Positions 17,763 to 25,624 are shown, counted from the stretch's first letter. The stretch: 41,994 nt of DNA from JBBQNJ01 sp038329845 (GCA_038329845.1 JBBQNJ010000040.1:1-41994), one strand, 5' to 3'. Made by a program: numbers and translations. Notes: generated by a model from the sequence alone, not told the origin.

Positions 17763-17788
17763 TGTAGCACCGATTTGCGGATTGTCAA
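17761..17788 (-). promoter_or_regulatory. Sigma-70-type promoter of the LacI-family gene
   Basis: On the minus strand a perfect -35 TTGACA (17783-17788) is followed after 16 bases by TACATT (17761-17766). The gene start is 36 bases further on. Confidence 0.6.
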
Positions 17789-17789
17789 G

Positions 17790-17815
17790 AAAAAAATTCC
17801 GAAGAATCCGGAATT
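17790..17815 (-). terminator. Intrinsic terminator after the KDPG aldolase gene
   Basis: On the minus strand a 7-bp stem AATTCCG / CGGAATT with a 7-base loop is followed directly by a run of T residues. It lies about 145 bases after the aldolase stop (17960) and just before the promoter of the LacI-type gene, separating the two transcripts. Confidence 0.6.
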
Positions 17816-17959
17816 CGTTCGGAGCGGACGGGTGGACCGGTTCGGGGCGAGGCACCGGTGCCGTCGGGCGGAGGGGGGGGCAATTTGGCCAGACTCCGGC
17901 GCGGGCGTTCGACGCGAGGGCGATTCGGTTCGGCTTCAACGCAGGGGTTCGAAGCGGTT

Positions 17960-18610
17960 TCAAGCTCGGGCGGCGGCGATCGCCTCGACGAACTTGCGGG
18001 CGTTGGCGGTGATGCTCGAGTAGTCGCCCTTGGCCAACGCCTCTTTGGTCACCAGCGATGAGCCGGCGCCGACGAAGACCGCGCCGGCGCGGATCCAGTC
18101 GCCGGCGTTGTGGACATCGACCCCGCCGGTGGGCGTGAGCTTGAGCTGCGGCATGGGCGCAAGGATGTCCTTGAAGTAGCCCGGGCCCAGTGCCGTCGAG
18201 GGAAACACCTTCACCACGTCGGCACCGCGCGTCCAGGCGGTGAGAATTTCCGTCGGAGTGAACGCTCCCGGAACGCTGATCTTGCCGTAGCGCTTCGTGG
18301 CGGTCACCACTTCGGGATTGAAGGTGGGCGAAAGAACGAACTCAGCGCCGGCGCGGATGGCGTCCACGCAGGTCGCCTCGTCCAGCACCGTGCCCACGCC
18401 GATCACGGCCTTGTCGCCGTAACGATCGGCAAGCTGCTCGATCCCGGCGATCGCCTTGGGAGTGGACATCGTCACCTCGATGCCCGACACGCCCCCTTCC
18501 AGCAGCGCCTCGGCGATGGGAATCAGGTGTTCGGCGCTGGGCGCGCGAATCACCGCCACCACGCCCGCCTGCGTCAGCATTTTCATCAACTGTTCTTTGG
18601 ACCGCGCCAT
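17960..18610 (-). CDS. eda: KDPG/KHG aldolase
   Basis: The 216-residue enzyme starts at ATG 18610 with AAGGAG seven bases upstream. It is a class I aldolase of the 2-keto-3-deoxy-6-phosphogluconate / 4-hydroxy-2-oxoglutarate family, splitting KDPG to pyruvate and glyceraldehyde-3-phosphate. Key features: VVAVIRAP (arginine R22), GIEVTMST (catalytic glutamate E45), GVGTVLDEATC, FVLSPTFNPEV, the Schiff-base lysine in VVKVFPSTALGPGYF (K134), and LTPTGGVDVHNAGDW for phosphate binding. Length matches the family. It lies upstream of the LacI-type regulator but is separated by a terminator. It may serve uronic-acid or sugar-acid catabolism linked to the glycosidases. Confidence 0.95.
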   Translation of the reverse strand: MARSKEQLMKMLTQAGVVAVIRAPSAEHLIPIAEALLEGGVSGIEVTMSTPKAIAGIEQLADRYGDKAVIGVGTVLDEATCVDAIRAGAEFVLSPTFNPEVVTATKRYGKISVPGAFTPTEILTAWTRGADVVKVFPSTALGPGYFKDILAPMPQLKLTPTGGVDVHNAGDWIRAGAVFVGAGSSLVTKEALAKGDYSSITANARKFVEAIAAARA

Positions 18611-18779
18611 CGAGTCACTCCTTTTCGGCAAAAACGGACAAGAAACCCGCCCATTCGATGCCGCGCGCACGACGGAGGTGGCGATGAAGCCTCACCCTGG
18701 GCAGCGTTCAGCAAAACGGTCCGAGGGTTGTACCGTCGGGCGCGATTCAGGACAAGAAACCCGCGGGAGTCCCGGGCGT

Positions 18780-18808
18780 TTGATTCACCGCGACGACGGC
18801 TTTACACT
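18780..18808 (+). promoter_or_regulatory. Promoter of atpC
   Basis: TTGATT (18780-18785), a 17-base spacer and TACACT (18803-18808) lie 32 bases before the atpC start codon, consistent with a dedicated sigma-70-type promoter. Confidence 0.5.
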
Positions 18809-18840
18809 CTGCTTTGCATCACACGCGAGGCGAGATTCTC

Positions 18841-19236
18841 ATGGCTTTTCAATGCAGCATCGTCACTCCCGAACGACAGGTTCTTAACGAGTCGATCGAC
18901 CAGGCGATCCTGCCGGCGCATGACGGGCTGATGGGCATTCTGACCGATCGCTCTCCGCTGCTGGTCAAGCTGGGGATCGGGCCGCTGCGGATCGATCTAC
19001 CGAACAATCAGCGGCGATGGTTCGTCGTCGACGGCGGCGTGGCCCAGATGAAGGAAAATCAGTTGACGATTCTGACCGGCAGCGCCCAGCCGGCAGCGGA
19101 AGTGGATGCCGAGGCCGCGCAGGCCGAATATGCCGAAGCCGTCGCCCGGCGCCCGGCCAATCCCGACGCCGCGGCCGACCGCGAGCGTCAGATCCAGCGG
19201 GCCCGCGCCAAGCTCACCGTGGCGAGCAAGGCGTAA
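18841..19236 (+). CDS. atpC: F-type ATP synthase epsilon subunit, isolated
   Basis: The 131-residue protein starts MAFQCSIVTPERQVLNESID at ATG 18841. It follows the family pattern: an N-terminal beta sandwich (ILPAHDGLMGILTDRSPLLVKLGIGPLRI, RWFVVDGGVAQMKENQLTILTGSA) and a C-terminal helical hairpin (AEAAQAEYAEAVARRPANP, RERQIQRARAKLTVA). The subunit connects the rotor with the catalytic head and modulates ATP hydrolysis. Normally atpC lies directly after atpD. Here both neighbours are unrelated and the gene has its own promoter, so the rest of the ATP synthase must be encoded elsewhere. The upstream in-frame extension lacks family similarity. Confidence 0.9.
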   Translation: MAFQCSIVTPERQVLNESIDQAILPAHDGLMGILTDRSPLLVKLGIGPLRIDLPNNQRRWFVVDGGVAQMKENQLTILTGSAQPAAEVDAEAAQAEYAEAVARRPANPDAAADRERQIQRARAKLTVASKA

Positions 19237-19309
19237 ACTTCAGGCATCTCCCACGCCGCGAGGGACGATGAGTCAGGAACTCGTCTATCCGAACTGGCGC
19301 TTCCATACC

Positions 19310-19467
19310 CGGATTTGAAATCTGAAATTTCGGATCCTTGGCCGCACCGGCAAGGGTGGCGCTGATCGCTTCTTCGGATTTGGAATCTGAAATTTGAGGC
19401 CCTTGGCCGCACCGGCAACAGCGGCGGTGATCGCTTCGTCGGATATCAAATCTGAAATTTGAGATCA
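19310..19467. repeat. 65-bp tandem repeat, about 2.4 units, carrying the heptad element
   Basis: Units begin at 19310, 19375 and 19440 (partial), each CGGAT..., with a shared A/T-rich core AAATCTGAAATTT and a GC-rich segment CTTGGCCGCACCGGCAA. The repeat fills the gap between the convergent atpC and truD genes and ends at the truD stop codon. The period is not a multiple of three, so no protein repeat is maintained. Confidence 0.8.
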
Positions 19468-20712
19468 ATCGACATCTCCCGCGTCCAGAGACGGCGAATC
19501 GTTCTTCATCAGCTCTCGCAGCAGGATTGTGGCGAACGACCCGGCGGGGAGTGTGAACGCCACGGTGATGTGCGGACCCTGATCATCCACCCCGCCCGCC
19601 AACTCGATCGACTGCGGCTGGACGCGCATCGCTCGCCGAGTCCCTTTCACCTTCAGCCGCCCCTCGACGCGGAACTCGCTGGGCTTGAGTCCATGCTCGG
19701 CGAAAACCCGCTCCTCCAGTTCAAGTGCCGGTCCATCGGGCAGCGTCATTCGATACCCGAGCATCGGTCCGGTCGGGCTGATCTCGAAGGCGTCGCAGCG
19801 GGGCTGTTCGGTAGCGGGGTCGGTGACGCGAAAGACCGAGCCGTTGTCATGTTTCTGGGCCAGATCGCCCTCGAGCAAACGCCCCAGCGTTGCGGCCCGG
19901 ACCCGGGCGGCGACGACATCATTGAAAATCCGCGACTGCGCCGCCGAAATCCACAGCCGGCGCACCCGCTCATCCACCGCCGCGACCGCCGGGCCGGGGC
20001 GCCCAGTCTTCATCAGCCGCGCCAATACCCGACGCTCCATCCCGCATCGACGCGGCCACAATTTCATCGCCTTTTCCAGATCGCCCGCGTCGAACGCGCC
20101 GCGGGCGCCCGCGGTCTGGGCATCGTCAATCCCGCTTAGCGGATTGCCCAGCAACCCCTTCAGCACCGCGCCGGCGTCGAGCCGAATCAGGGCCGCGCCC
20201 AGGAGATCATTGTCCCCCCGACGGCCAAACCGCTGGTCGCCAAAATAGTTGGCAATCCCCGACTCGCTTAGTCGTCGCACGAGAGGTTCAAGCTTGACCA
20301 CATCGGTCGGGTTGACCTGGCGAATCTTCACGGCGAAGCGATTGCCCTTAAGATGGCCGAGGCGCAGCTTGTTGCCGTGACGCACCGCCCAGCGCACCGT
20401 CATGTCGGGCAGGCTCATCGCCATGACCGCTTCGGGCGCGACGCCGCCGATGGAAAACAACTGTCGCGTCACCGCCCGGGCATCCTTCATCCCGGCGTAG
20501 CCGATATCCTGTCGCGGAATCTTCAGCGCCTCGGCGATCCGATCCACCGCCGCAAACGTGGGGATGCCCGCCTTCTCGATTTCGCAATAGACATGCTCGC
20601 CCTGCCCGCTCGGTTCGTAGGCGGGCAGTTCCTGGACAAAAAAATCCTCGGTACTCTGCTTAATCACCCCGCCCACGCCGGGCAGGTCCTCGGTCATATA
20701 AGGAAGCATCAT
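19465..20712 (-). CDS. truD: tRNA pseudouridine(13) synthase
   Basis: This 415-residue enzyme isomerises uridine 13 to pseudouridine in the D arm of tRNA-Glu. TruD landmarks are present: the N-terminal IKQSTEDFFVQELPAYEPSGQGEHVYCEIEK, the catalytic-aspartate motif GYAGMKDARAVTRQ (D77), NRFAVKIR, and NYFGDQRFGRRGDN, followed by the TRUD insertion domain and a C-terminal GSFATILLRELMK. The ATG at 20712 overlaps the stop of the upstream membrane-protein gene by four bases (ATGA), implying translational coupling. A second ATG lies at 20709. It is also close to a tRNA-Glu gene, one of its substrates. Confidence 0.95.
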   Translation of the reverse strand: MMLPYMTEDLPGVGGVIKQSTEDFFVQELPAYEPSGQGEHVYCEIEKAGIPTFAAVDRIAEALKIPRQDIGYAGMKDARAVTRQLFSIGGVAPEAVMAMSLPDMTVRWAVRHGNKLRLGHLKGNRFAVKIRQVNPTDVVKLEPLVRRLSESGIANYFGDQRFGRRGDNDLLGAALIRLDAGAVLKGLLGNPLSGIDDAQTAGARGAFDAGDLEKAMKLWPRRCGMERRVLARLMKTGRPGPAVAAVDERVRRLWISAAQSRIFNDVVAARVRAATLGRLLEGDLAQKHDNGSVFRVTDPATEQPRCDAFEISPTGPMLGYRMTLPDGPALELEERVFAEHGLKPSEFRVEGRLKVKGTRRAMRVQPQSIELAGGVDDQGPHITVAFTLPAGSFATILLRELMKNDSPSLDAGDVD

Positions 20713-22262
20713 GTCTCGATCCCTTCGACGGTCCTAGGCGATTCGCCCGGCCGCGGCGGCGTCGCCCGCGCAGTCCCCGGGCTGGGTTTTCGATCGACCG
20801 GCGGCGCAGGGCGCCGAACCGACCGATCGGGCGGTTCGATGAGTCCCAAGGCCCGCTTTGCGGCCGACCAGGCGGTGTATTCGTTCGGCGAAGCCGGCGC
20901 CAGCGGCGAGGTCATTCCGGCCAGGCCGACCAGCACGCTGAACAACGTCAGCAACAGAAACAGCGACCATTTCACCGGCCCGTGACGGCGGCGCAGCCAC
21001 GCCCCGGTCCACAGCAACAGCAGCGGCATGAAGACCACCGACCACGGTGCCGCGAACGCCGGCGACAGTCGCAGTCCCGGTCCGCCGATCGTCGCGGCGA
21101 GCAGGATCAGCACCGATCCCACCGCCGTCGCCCCGGCCAGAACCTTGGTCCACCCCGGCCAGTGACGGTGCATCACCGCCGAAATCCCGAAGATGCCGAA
21201 CAGCGCGGCGGGGAAATGGCTGAAAAGCCCCTGGGGTCCGAACAAGGCCAGAAAAACTTTCGAGATTCCCTGGCCGATCTCGCTGCCGGAGGCCCCATCG
21301 TCATAGGTCTGCTCGACCGCGATCGCCGCCGGTCGGTCGCTGGGCATCGAGCGGGTGAACTCCATGTGCATCGACACCGGCAGAAAATCGCCGGTCAAGG
21401 GAACGTTTAACACCGTATGCAGCAGCAGGGGCGGACTCAACCCGATCAGGTAGAGGAGAATTCCACCCGCCCGCTGGCTCGGCGACCAGCGCATCGAGAG
21501 GATCACCGCGACCAGCAGGACGGCGAAGACCGACGCCGTCGGCTCGATCACCGCCGCCAATCCCGCGAAAAGTCCGGCTGCGATCAGCCATCCCCCGCCG
21601 CCGGCGGGATTCTTCACCAGCGCCACGTGGAACAGGCACGCCACCGCCGCCAGCACTCCCGCAGCCGCGGGGGCATGGGAGTTCATCGCCACGGCGTACG
21701 CGATCCACCCGCCGGAAAACACCGTGCAACATGCCAGGCCCGACCGCCACGGCCGAGGCAGTTCGAACAGCCGTCCCAGGCGATAGACCAGTCCGCATCC
21801 GACCGCCACCGGGAGCGTCACACCCAGCAGCGTCAGTACATACATCACCAGCACCGGGTTTCGCTCGAACGACAGCCCCATCCAGTGCATGACGCGATAC
21901 GTCCCGGCCAACAGCATGGCGAACGCCGGCGGCTGATCGGCGTACCAATGCCCGTCGATCAGGACCTTCTCGCGGGTCTGGAAGGCGCTGTTGTCGATGG
22001 CCAGGGTCGAGCTTTCGACGATCGCCTGCACGGTTGCGAAGCGGGCGGCCTGCGAATCGCTGAGCAAGCCCGGCTCCGGCTGGCGCAAGGGGCGCAGCAT
22101 CGGGATGGCCAGAAGCAAGACCAACACCGTCGGCGCCAGCGCCCAGGGGCGGACCAGCGGGCGAGTGAGATAGGTTCGCAACGAGTCCGGCCAATCCATG
22201 CGATCAATCGCCGACAAGACGAAAAACGCCCCACCCCTGCCCAAGCCGCCGTGGCGCAGCAT
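20709..22262 (-). CDS. Multi-pass membrane protein, GT-C glycosyltransferase-like
   Basis: The predicted protein has 517 residues from the ATG at 22262, which overlaps the stop of the upstream gene by one base. A second ATG at 22199 (MDWPDSLRTYLTRPLV) is an equally plausible start. There are about ten hydrophobic helices. After the first helix comes an extracytoplasmic loop containing LLSDSQAARFATVQAIVES and FQTREKVLIDGHWYADQPP, the arrangement seen in PMT/ArnT-like GT-C transferases that use lipid-linked sugars. No clear DE motif identifies donor or acceptor. The C-terminal tail is Pro/Arg-rich and polar. Its stop overlaps truD. Confidence 0.7.
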   Translation of the reverse strand: MLRHGGLGRGGAFFVLSAIDRMDWPDSLRTYLTRPLVRPWALAPTVLVLLLAIPMLRPLRQPEPGLLSDSQAARFATVQAIVESSTLAIDNSAFQTREKVLIDGHWYADQPPAFAMLLAGTYRVMHWMGLSFERNPVLVMYVLTLLGVTLPVAVGCGLVYRLGRLFELPRPWRSGLACCTVFSGGWIAYAVAMNSHAPAAAGVLAAVACLFHVALVKNPAGGGGWLIAAGLFAGLAAVIEPTASVFAVLLVAVILSMRWSPSQRAGGILLYLIGLSPPLLLHTVLNVPLTGDFLPVSMHMEFTRSMPSDRPAAIAVEQTYDDGASGSEIGQGISKVFLALFGPQGLFSHFPAALFGIFGISAVMHRHWPGWTKVLAGATAVGSVLILLAATIGGPGLRLSPAFAAPWSVVFMPLLLLWTGAWLRRRHGPVKWSLFLLLTLFSVLVGLAGMTSPLAPASPNEYTAWSAAKRALGLIEPPDRSVRRPAPPVDRKPSPGTARATPPRPGESPRTVEGIET

Positions 22263-23074
22263 CAATCGGCGGCGTAAAGCTTCAGGAACTGCACGAAATT
22301 CCTGAGAATCCGGTTGCCCAGCCGTTCATAGCGATCGTAATAAGTCCGGGTCTGCTCGCGGATCAATTCCACCGCACCCGGCCCCAGCACCTTCTCGGCA
22401 TCCGGGCGCGCGTGGCTGAGCATCAGCTCGATCCCATCGCGCGTCATCTCCGGATGATACTGGAATCCGAACAGCCGTGTCTTGAACCGAAACGCCTGAT
22501 TCTTGCAGACCGCCGTCGAGCTGAGCAGCGAATTGCCGGTCGGCGGCGGCGGAACATTGGGCGCTATCGGCACCGGGGCAGGCAATTTGGGCAGATCGAA
22601 CGTGTCGAAATGCCAGTGGAACATCGGTGTGCCATCGGCCGCCCCCATCACGATCGGCTCGGTGCCGCCGGGGAAAGGAAACTTCACCGGAGCAAAGCCG
22701 ATCTCGGGCGCGGGGATCGTCGCCGCGTCCGGTGTGGCACCGGGCCGGGCGTTGGGATAGACCCGGCCACCTCCCACATGCGCCAGCAACTGTGCCCCGA
22801 GGCAAATTCCCAGCACCGCCCGATCCTCTCGCACCATTCGCTCCAGCAGCGACACTTCATCGGCCAGGAACGGGTATTCGGTCTTGCCGATGTCCGCCAC
22901 TGCCATCGGTCCGCCCAGGATCACCAGCGCCCGAAGTTCATCGAAATCCGTGGGGACCTCATCGCCGCGATAGAGATGGCGCACCTCGACCCGGATGCCG
23001 AAGTCGGAAAAGATCGGCGTGATTCGACCCGGGCCTTCGTGCCCCACGTTCTGAAGGATGATGCATTTGCTCAT
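22262..23074 (-). CDS. Class I glutamine amidotransferase (GMP synthase-like)
   Basis: The 270-residue protein is a stand-alone type 1 amidotransferase. The catalytic triad segments are present: nucleophile cysteine in VLGICLGAQLLAHVGGG and His-Glu in GFQYHPEMTRDG. LVILGGPMAVAD at the N-terminal oxyanion region is typical of GuaA-like/YfeJ-like proteins. A Pro-rich insertion (APVPIAPNVPPPPTGNSLLS) separates FHWHFDTFDLP from the C-terminal half and is not usual. Such proteins hydrolyse glutamine or gamma-glutamyl compounds, but the acceptor is unknown. It is the first gene of an overlapping set with the GT-C-like protein and truD, and follows tRNA-Glu on the same strand. Confidence 0.88.
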   Translation of the reverse strand: MSKCIILQNVGHEGPGRITPIFSDFGIRVEVRHLYRGDEVPTDFDELRALVILGGPMAVADIGKTEYPFLADEVSLLERMVREDRAVLGICLGAQLLAHVGGGRVYPNARPGATPDAATIPAPEIGFAPVKFPFPGGTEPIVMGAADGTPMFHWHFDTFDLPKLPAPVPIAPNVPPPPTGNSLLSSTAVCKNQAFRFKTRLFGFQYHPEMTRDGIELMLSHARPDAEKVLGPGAVELIREQTRTYYDRYERLGNRILRNFVQFLKLYAAD

Positions 23075-23184
23075 ACGTCGAATGGCGATGATCGCGCCGT
23101 CGCCTTGGGATTGTCAAGCCGAACATGGGCCTGGGAACAACGTCCGAAAACCATCCCCCCCCCCCGGGCAAGCAAGAAATGAAA

Positions 23185-23257
23185 TGACCCCGACGGGAGT
23201 CGAACCCGTGTCGCGGCCTTGAAAGGGCCGTGTCCTAGGCCTCTAGACGACGGGGCC
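23185..23257 (-). tRNA. tRNA-Glu (anticodon TTC)
   Basis: The minus strand folds as a complete 73-nt cloverleaf. The acceptor GGCCCCG pairs with CGGGGTC, the D arm is GTCTAGAGGCCTAGGAC, the anticodon stem CGGCC/GGCCG holds loop CTTTCAA (anticodon TTC), and the T arm is CACGGGTTCGACTCCCG. The discriminator base is A, and the CCA end is not encoded. A good promoter lies directly upstream. Confidence 0.95.
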
Positions 23258-23273
23258 GTCTAAGCGTCGGCGA

Positions 23274-23301
23274 ATCATAGCGATGCCCGCCGATCGGTCA
23301 A
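23274..23301 (-). promoter_or_regulatory. Promoter of tRNA-Glu
   Basis: On the minus strand TTGACC (23296-23301), a 16-base spacer and TATGAT (23274-23279) lie 16 bases before the tRNA 5' end. Confidence 0.65.
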
Positions 23302-23332
23302 ACGCAACTGGGAATTCCGCGGCAATCGAGAT

Positions 23333-23438
23333 GTGTTCGGGATCAACAGAATTACAGGTATACATAGGCCCCCAGCGCGGTGTGAGGCGCAGGCGAGCGT
23401 TGGTGTTCATGATCAACAGAATCACAGGTGTACACAGG
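23333..23438. repeat. Pair of 36-bp direct repeats, 70 bp apart
   Basis: Copies at 23333-23368 and 23403-23438 share GTGTTC, two variable bases, then GATCAACAGAAT, a variable base and ACAGG, followed by a palindromic centre (GTATAC in the first, GTGTACAC in the second) and AGG. The three differences after GATC are transitions. The pair lies between the divergent tRNA-Glu promoter and the macA-type gene and could be a regulatory site. No known factor is recognised. Confidence 0.6.
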
Positions 23439-23548
23439 GTTGAAGCGGGGGCCGTGCTTGATAACGGCGCGTTGGCTTGGGACATTAGGTCGAGCGCCCG
23501 CGGGTTCGGGTTCAAGGGGCGACGGGCTGGGGGCGCGGAGCAGGGTTT

Positions 23549-24877
23549 ATGAGATTGTGGATTGTGGTCGGAATTGTGGTCGTGGCGGGCGCGGGGATCG
23601 CCTATCCGATCGTGCGCGCACGCTACAAGACGAACGGCGCGGCGGAAGCGGACAAGACGGCGGTTGTCGCCCGCGGGGATATTCGCCAGGCGGTCTCGAG
23701 CAGCGGACGGGTGGTCTCCAACCATGATGTGGACATCAAGTGCCGGGCGAGCGGAGAAGTGATCAAGCTGCCGTTCGACGTGAGTGATCATGTGAAAAAG
23801 GGAGAGCTGCTGGTCGAGGTGGATCCCGCCGATCAGCAACGCCGGGTCCGTAAGGCCGAGGCGGCGGTGGCCGAGTCGCAGGCCCGGCTGGCCCAGGCGC
23901 AGGCGAATCTGAATGTGGCCGAACAGGCAGTGCGAACCGCCGGGCTTCGGGCCGAGGCGGCGATCGGATCGGCCAAGGCGCGGTCCGAATCGGCGACGGC
24001 CCGGGCCGAGCGACGGCGGCAGCTCGTGGCCGAGCGGCTTGGTTCGACCGAGGACGCCGAATCGGCCGATGCCGATGCGGCGGTGGCGACGGCGGAATTG
24101 GCCACGGCCAAGGTGCAGGCCGAGGAGGTCAAGACCCAGAGCCTGGCGCTGGCGGTGAGCCGCCAGGCGGTGGCGTTGGCGCAGGCGCAACTCGAGTCCG
24201 ACCAGATCGACCTCGAGGACGAGCGCCAGCAGTTGGCGTACACGCGGGTGGAGGCCCCGATCGACGGGGTGGTGGCGGCCCGCAACGTACAGGTGGGGAC
24301 GATCATCTCCTCGGGGATCACCAACGTCGGCGGGGGCACGACGGTGATGACGCTGTCGGATCTGTCGCGCGTGTTCGTGCTGGCGAGCGTCGATGAAAGC
24401 GACATCGGGCAGATCAAGGTGGGCCAGCGGGCGGCGGTGACGGTGGATGCGTATCCGCGGGTGACGTTCGAGGGGGCAGTGGTGCAGATCGCCGTGAAGG
24501 GGGTCAACACGTCCAACGTGGTGACGTTCGAGGTGAAAGTGGAGGTTACATCGGCGAACAAGACGCTGCTTAAGCCGGAAATGACCGCGACGGTTCAGAC
24601 GATCGAGGCGGAACGAAAGCAGGTGTTGCTGATTCCGTCGCGGGCGCTGGGCCGCAAAGGTGCCGCCGCGGCGGTGACGGTGGTTACCGGGAGCGGGGCT
24701 GAGGCGAGCCGCGAAGAACGGGCGGTCAAGACCGGCCTGACCGATGGAGAACAGACCGAAGTAATCGAAGGGCTGCGCGAAGGGGAATCCGTGCGCGTGC
24801 GGGACGAGGCGGTGAGCAAGTGGGCCAACGCCTCGGCCGCCGAGCCCCCCGCGCCGCCGCCGCCGGGGCATCCATGA
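23549..24877 (+). CDS. macA: MacA/HlyD-type periplasmic adaptor subunit
   Basis: The 442-residue protein starts MRLWIVVGIVVVAGAGIAYPI, an N-terminal membrane anchor. It has a lipoyl/barrel-sandwich half motif (GEVIKLPFDVSDHVKKGELLVEVD), a long Ala/Glu-rich coiled-coil hairpin (residues ~90-225), and the second lipoyl half (LAYTRVEAPIDGVVAARNVQVGTII). A beta-barrel domain follows (VFVLASVDESDIGQIKVGQRAAV) and a Pro-rich tail. This is the adaptor of an ABC-type tripartite exporter joining inner-membrane MacB to the outer-membrane channel. GGAG precedes the start by eight bases. Three further components follow on the same strand, so the operon is complete. The cargo (antibiotic, peptide or lipid) cannot be told. 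Confidence 0.92.
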   Translation: MRLWIVVGIVVVAGAGIAYPIVRARYKTNGAAEADKTAVVARGDIRQAVSSSGRVVSNHDVDIKCRASGEVIKLPFDVSDHVKKGELLVEVDPADQQRRVRKAEAAVAESQARLAQAQANLNVAEQAVRTAGLRAEAAIGSAKARSESATARAERRRQLVAERLGSTEDAESADADAAVATAELATAKVQAEEVKTQSLALAVSRQAVALAQAQLESDQIDLEDERQQLAYTRVEAPIDGVVAARNVQVGTIISSGITNVGGGTTVMTLSDLSRVFVLASVDESDIGQIKVGQRAAVTVDAYPRVTFEGAVVQIAVKGVNTSNVVTFEVKVEVTSANKTLLKPEMTATVQTIEAERKQVLLIPSRALGRKGAAAAVTVVTGSGAEASREERAVKTGLTDGEQTEVIEGLREGESVRVRDEAVSKWANASAAEPPAPPPPGHP

Positions 24878-24967
24878 TCCGAGTCAAGGCGGCGCGACCG
24901 CATCGGCGGTCGGGATGGTCATGGGGTTGCCTGCATCCAGAATCGAGTCCGGGCCGTGGGTTGAGCG

Positions 24968-25624
24968 ATGATTGACGCGATCGGACTAATCAAGAAGTAC
25001 GAGCTGGGCGGACAGACGGTCCGCGCGCTCGATGGGGTGAACCTGCGCATCGCCGCGGGCGAGATGGTCGCCATTCGCGGCCCATCCGGCAGCGGCAAGA
25101 GTACCCTGATGAACATCCTGGGCTGCTTGGATCGCTGCGACGCCGGGACGTATCGGCTCGGGGGCGAGGATGTCTCGCGGATGAACAAAGATGCCCTGGC
25201 TCGGGTGCGAAACCGGCGAATCGGGTTTGTTTTTCAGAATTTCAACCTGCTGCCGCGAATGACGGCGCTGGAGAATGTCGAGCTGCCGCTGCTGTATTCC
25301 GGCGGGCGGGCCACCAAGCAGCAGGCGGTGACGGCGCTGGAATCGGTGGGTCTGGCCGACCGGATGCATCATCAGCCGAACCAGTTGTCGGGCGGGCAGC
25401 GCCAGCGGGTGGCGATAGCCCGGGCGGTGGTGACCGACCCGGCGATCGTGCTTGCCGATGAGCCGACCGGTGCCCTCGACAGCCATACCGGCGAGGAGAT
25501 CCTCGCCCTGTTCAAGGGTCTGAATGCCCAGGGGCGGACGATCATCGTGGTGACCCACGATGCGGCGGTGGCCGGGCACTGCGCGCGGGAGATCTACATG
25601 ATGGATGGGAAGGTGCGGACGTGA
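24968..25624 (+). CDS. MacB/LolD-type ABC transporter ATP-binding protein
   Basis: This 218-residue nucleotide-binding protein has all ABC motifs: Walker A GPSGSGKST (about residues 39-47), Q-loop GFVFQNFNLLPRMTALENV, the ABC signature LSGGQRQRVAIARAVV, Walker B AIVLADEPTGALDS and the switch histidine in IIVVTHDAAVAGH. The sequence fits the MacB/LolD/FtsE type, split from the permease rather than fused as in E. coli MacB. It lies 90 bp after the adaptor gene and 10 bp before the permease gene. It energises export by the adaptor/permease/channel complex. Confidence 0.95.
   Translation: MIDAIGLIKKYELGGQTVRALDGVNLRIAAGEMVAIRGPSGSGKSTLMNILGCLDRCDAGTYRLGGEDVSRMNKDALARVRNRRIGFVFQNFNLLPRMTALENVELPLLYSGGRATKQQAVTALESVGLADRMHHQPNQLSGGQRQRVAIARAVVTDPAIVLADEPTGALDSHTGEEILALFKGLNAQGRTIIVVTHDAAVAGHCAREIYMMDGKVRT

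Noticed and set aside
19188..19468. Small minus-strand ORFs (76 and 84 residues) in the 65-bp repeat
   Set aside because: The 65-bp period breaks the frame between units, and the apparent similarity of the peptides only reflects the DNA repeat.
23155..23165. Run of 11 C
   Set aside because: It lies between the amidotransferase gene and tRNA-Glu on the strand of passing transcription. Nothing indicates a phase-variable gene.
23243..24871. 542-residue minus-strand ORF
   Set aside because: It covers the macA-type gene and tRNA upstream region in antisense. Its His/Arg-rich composition is a shadow effect.
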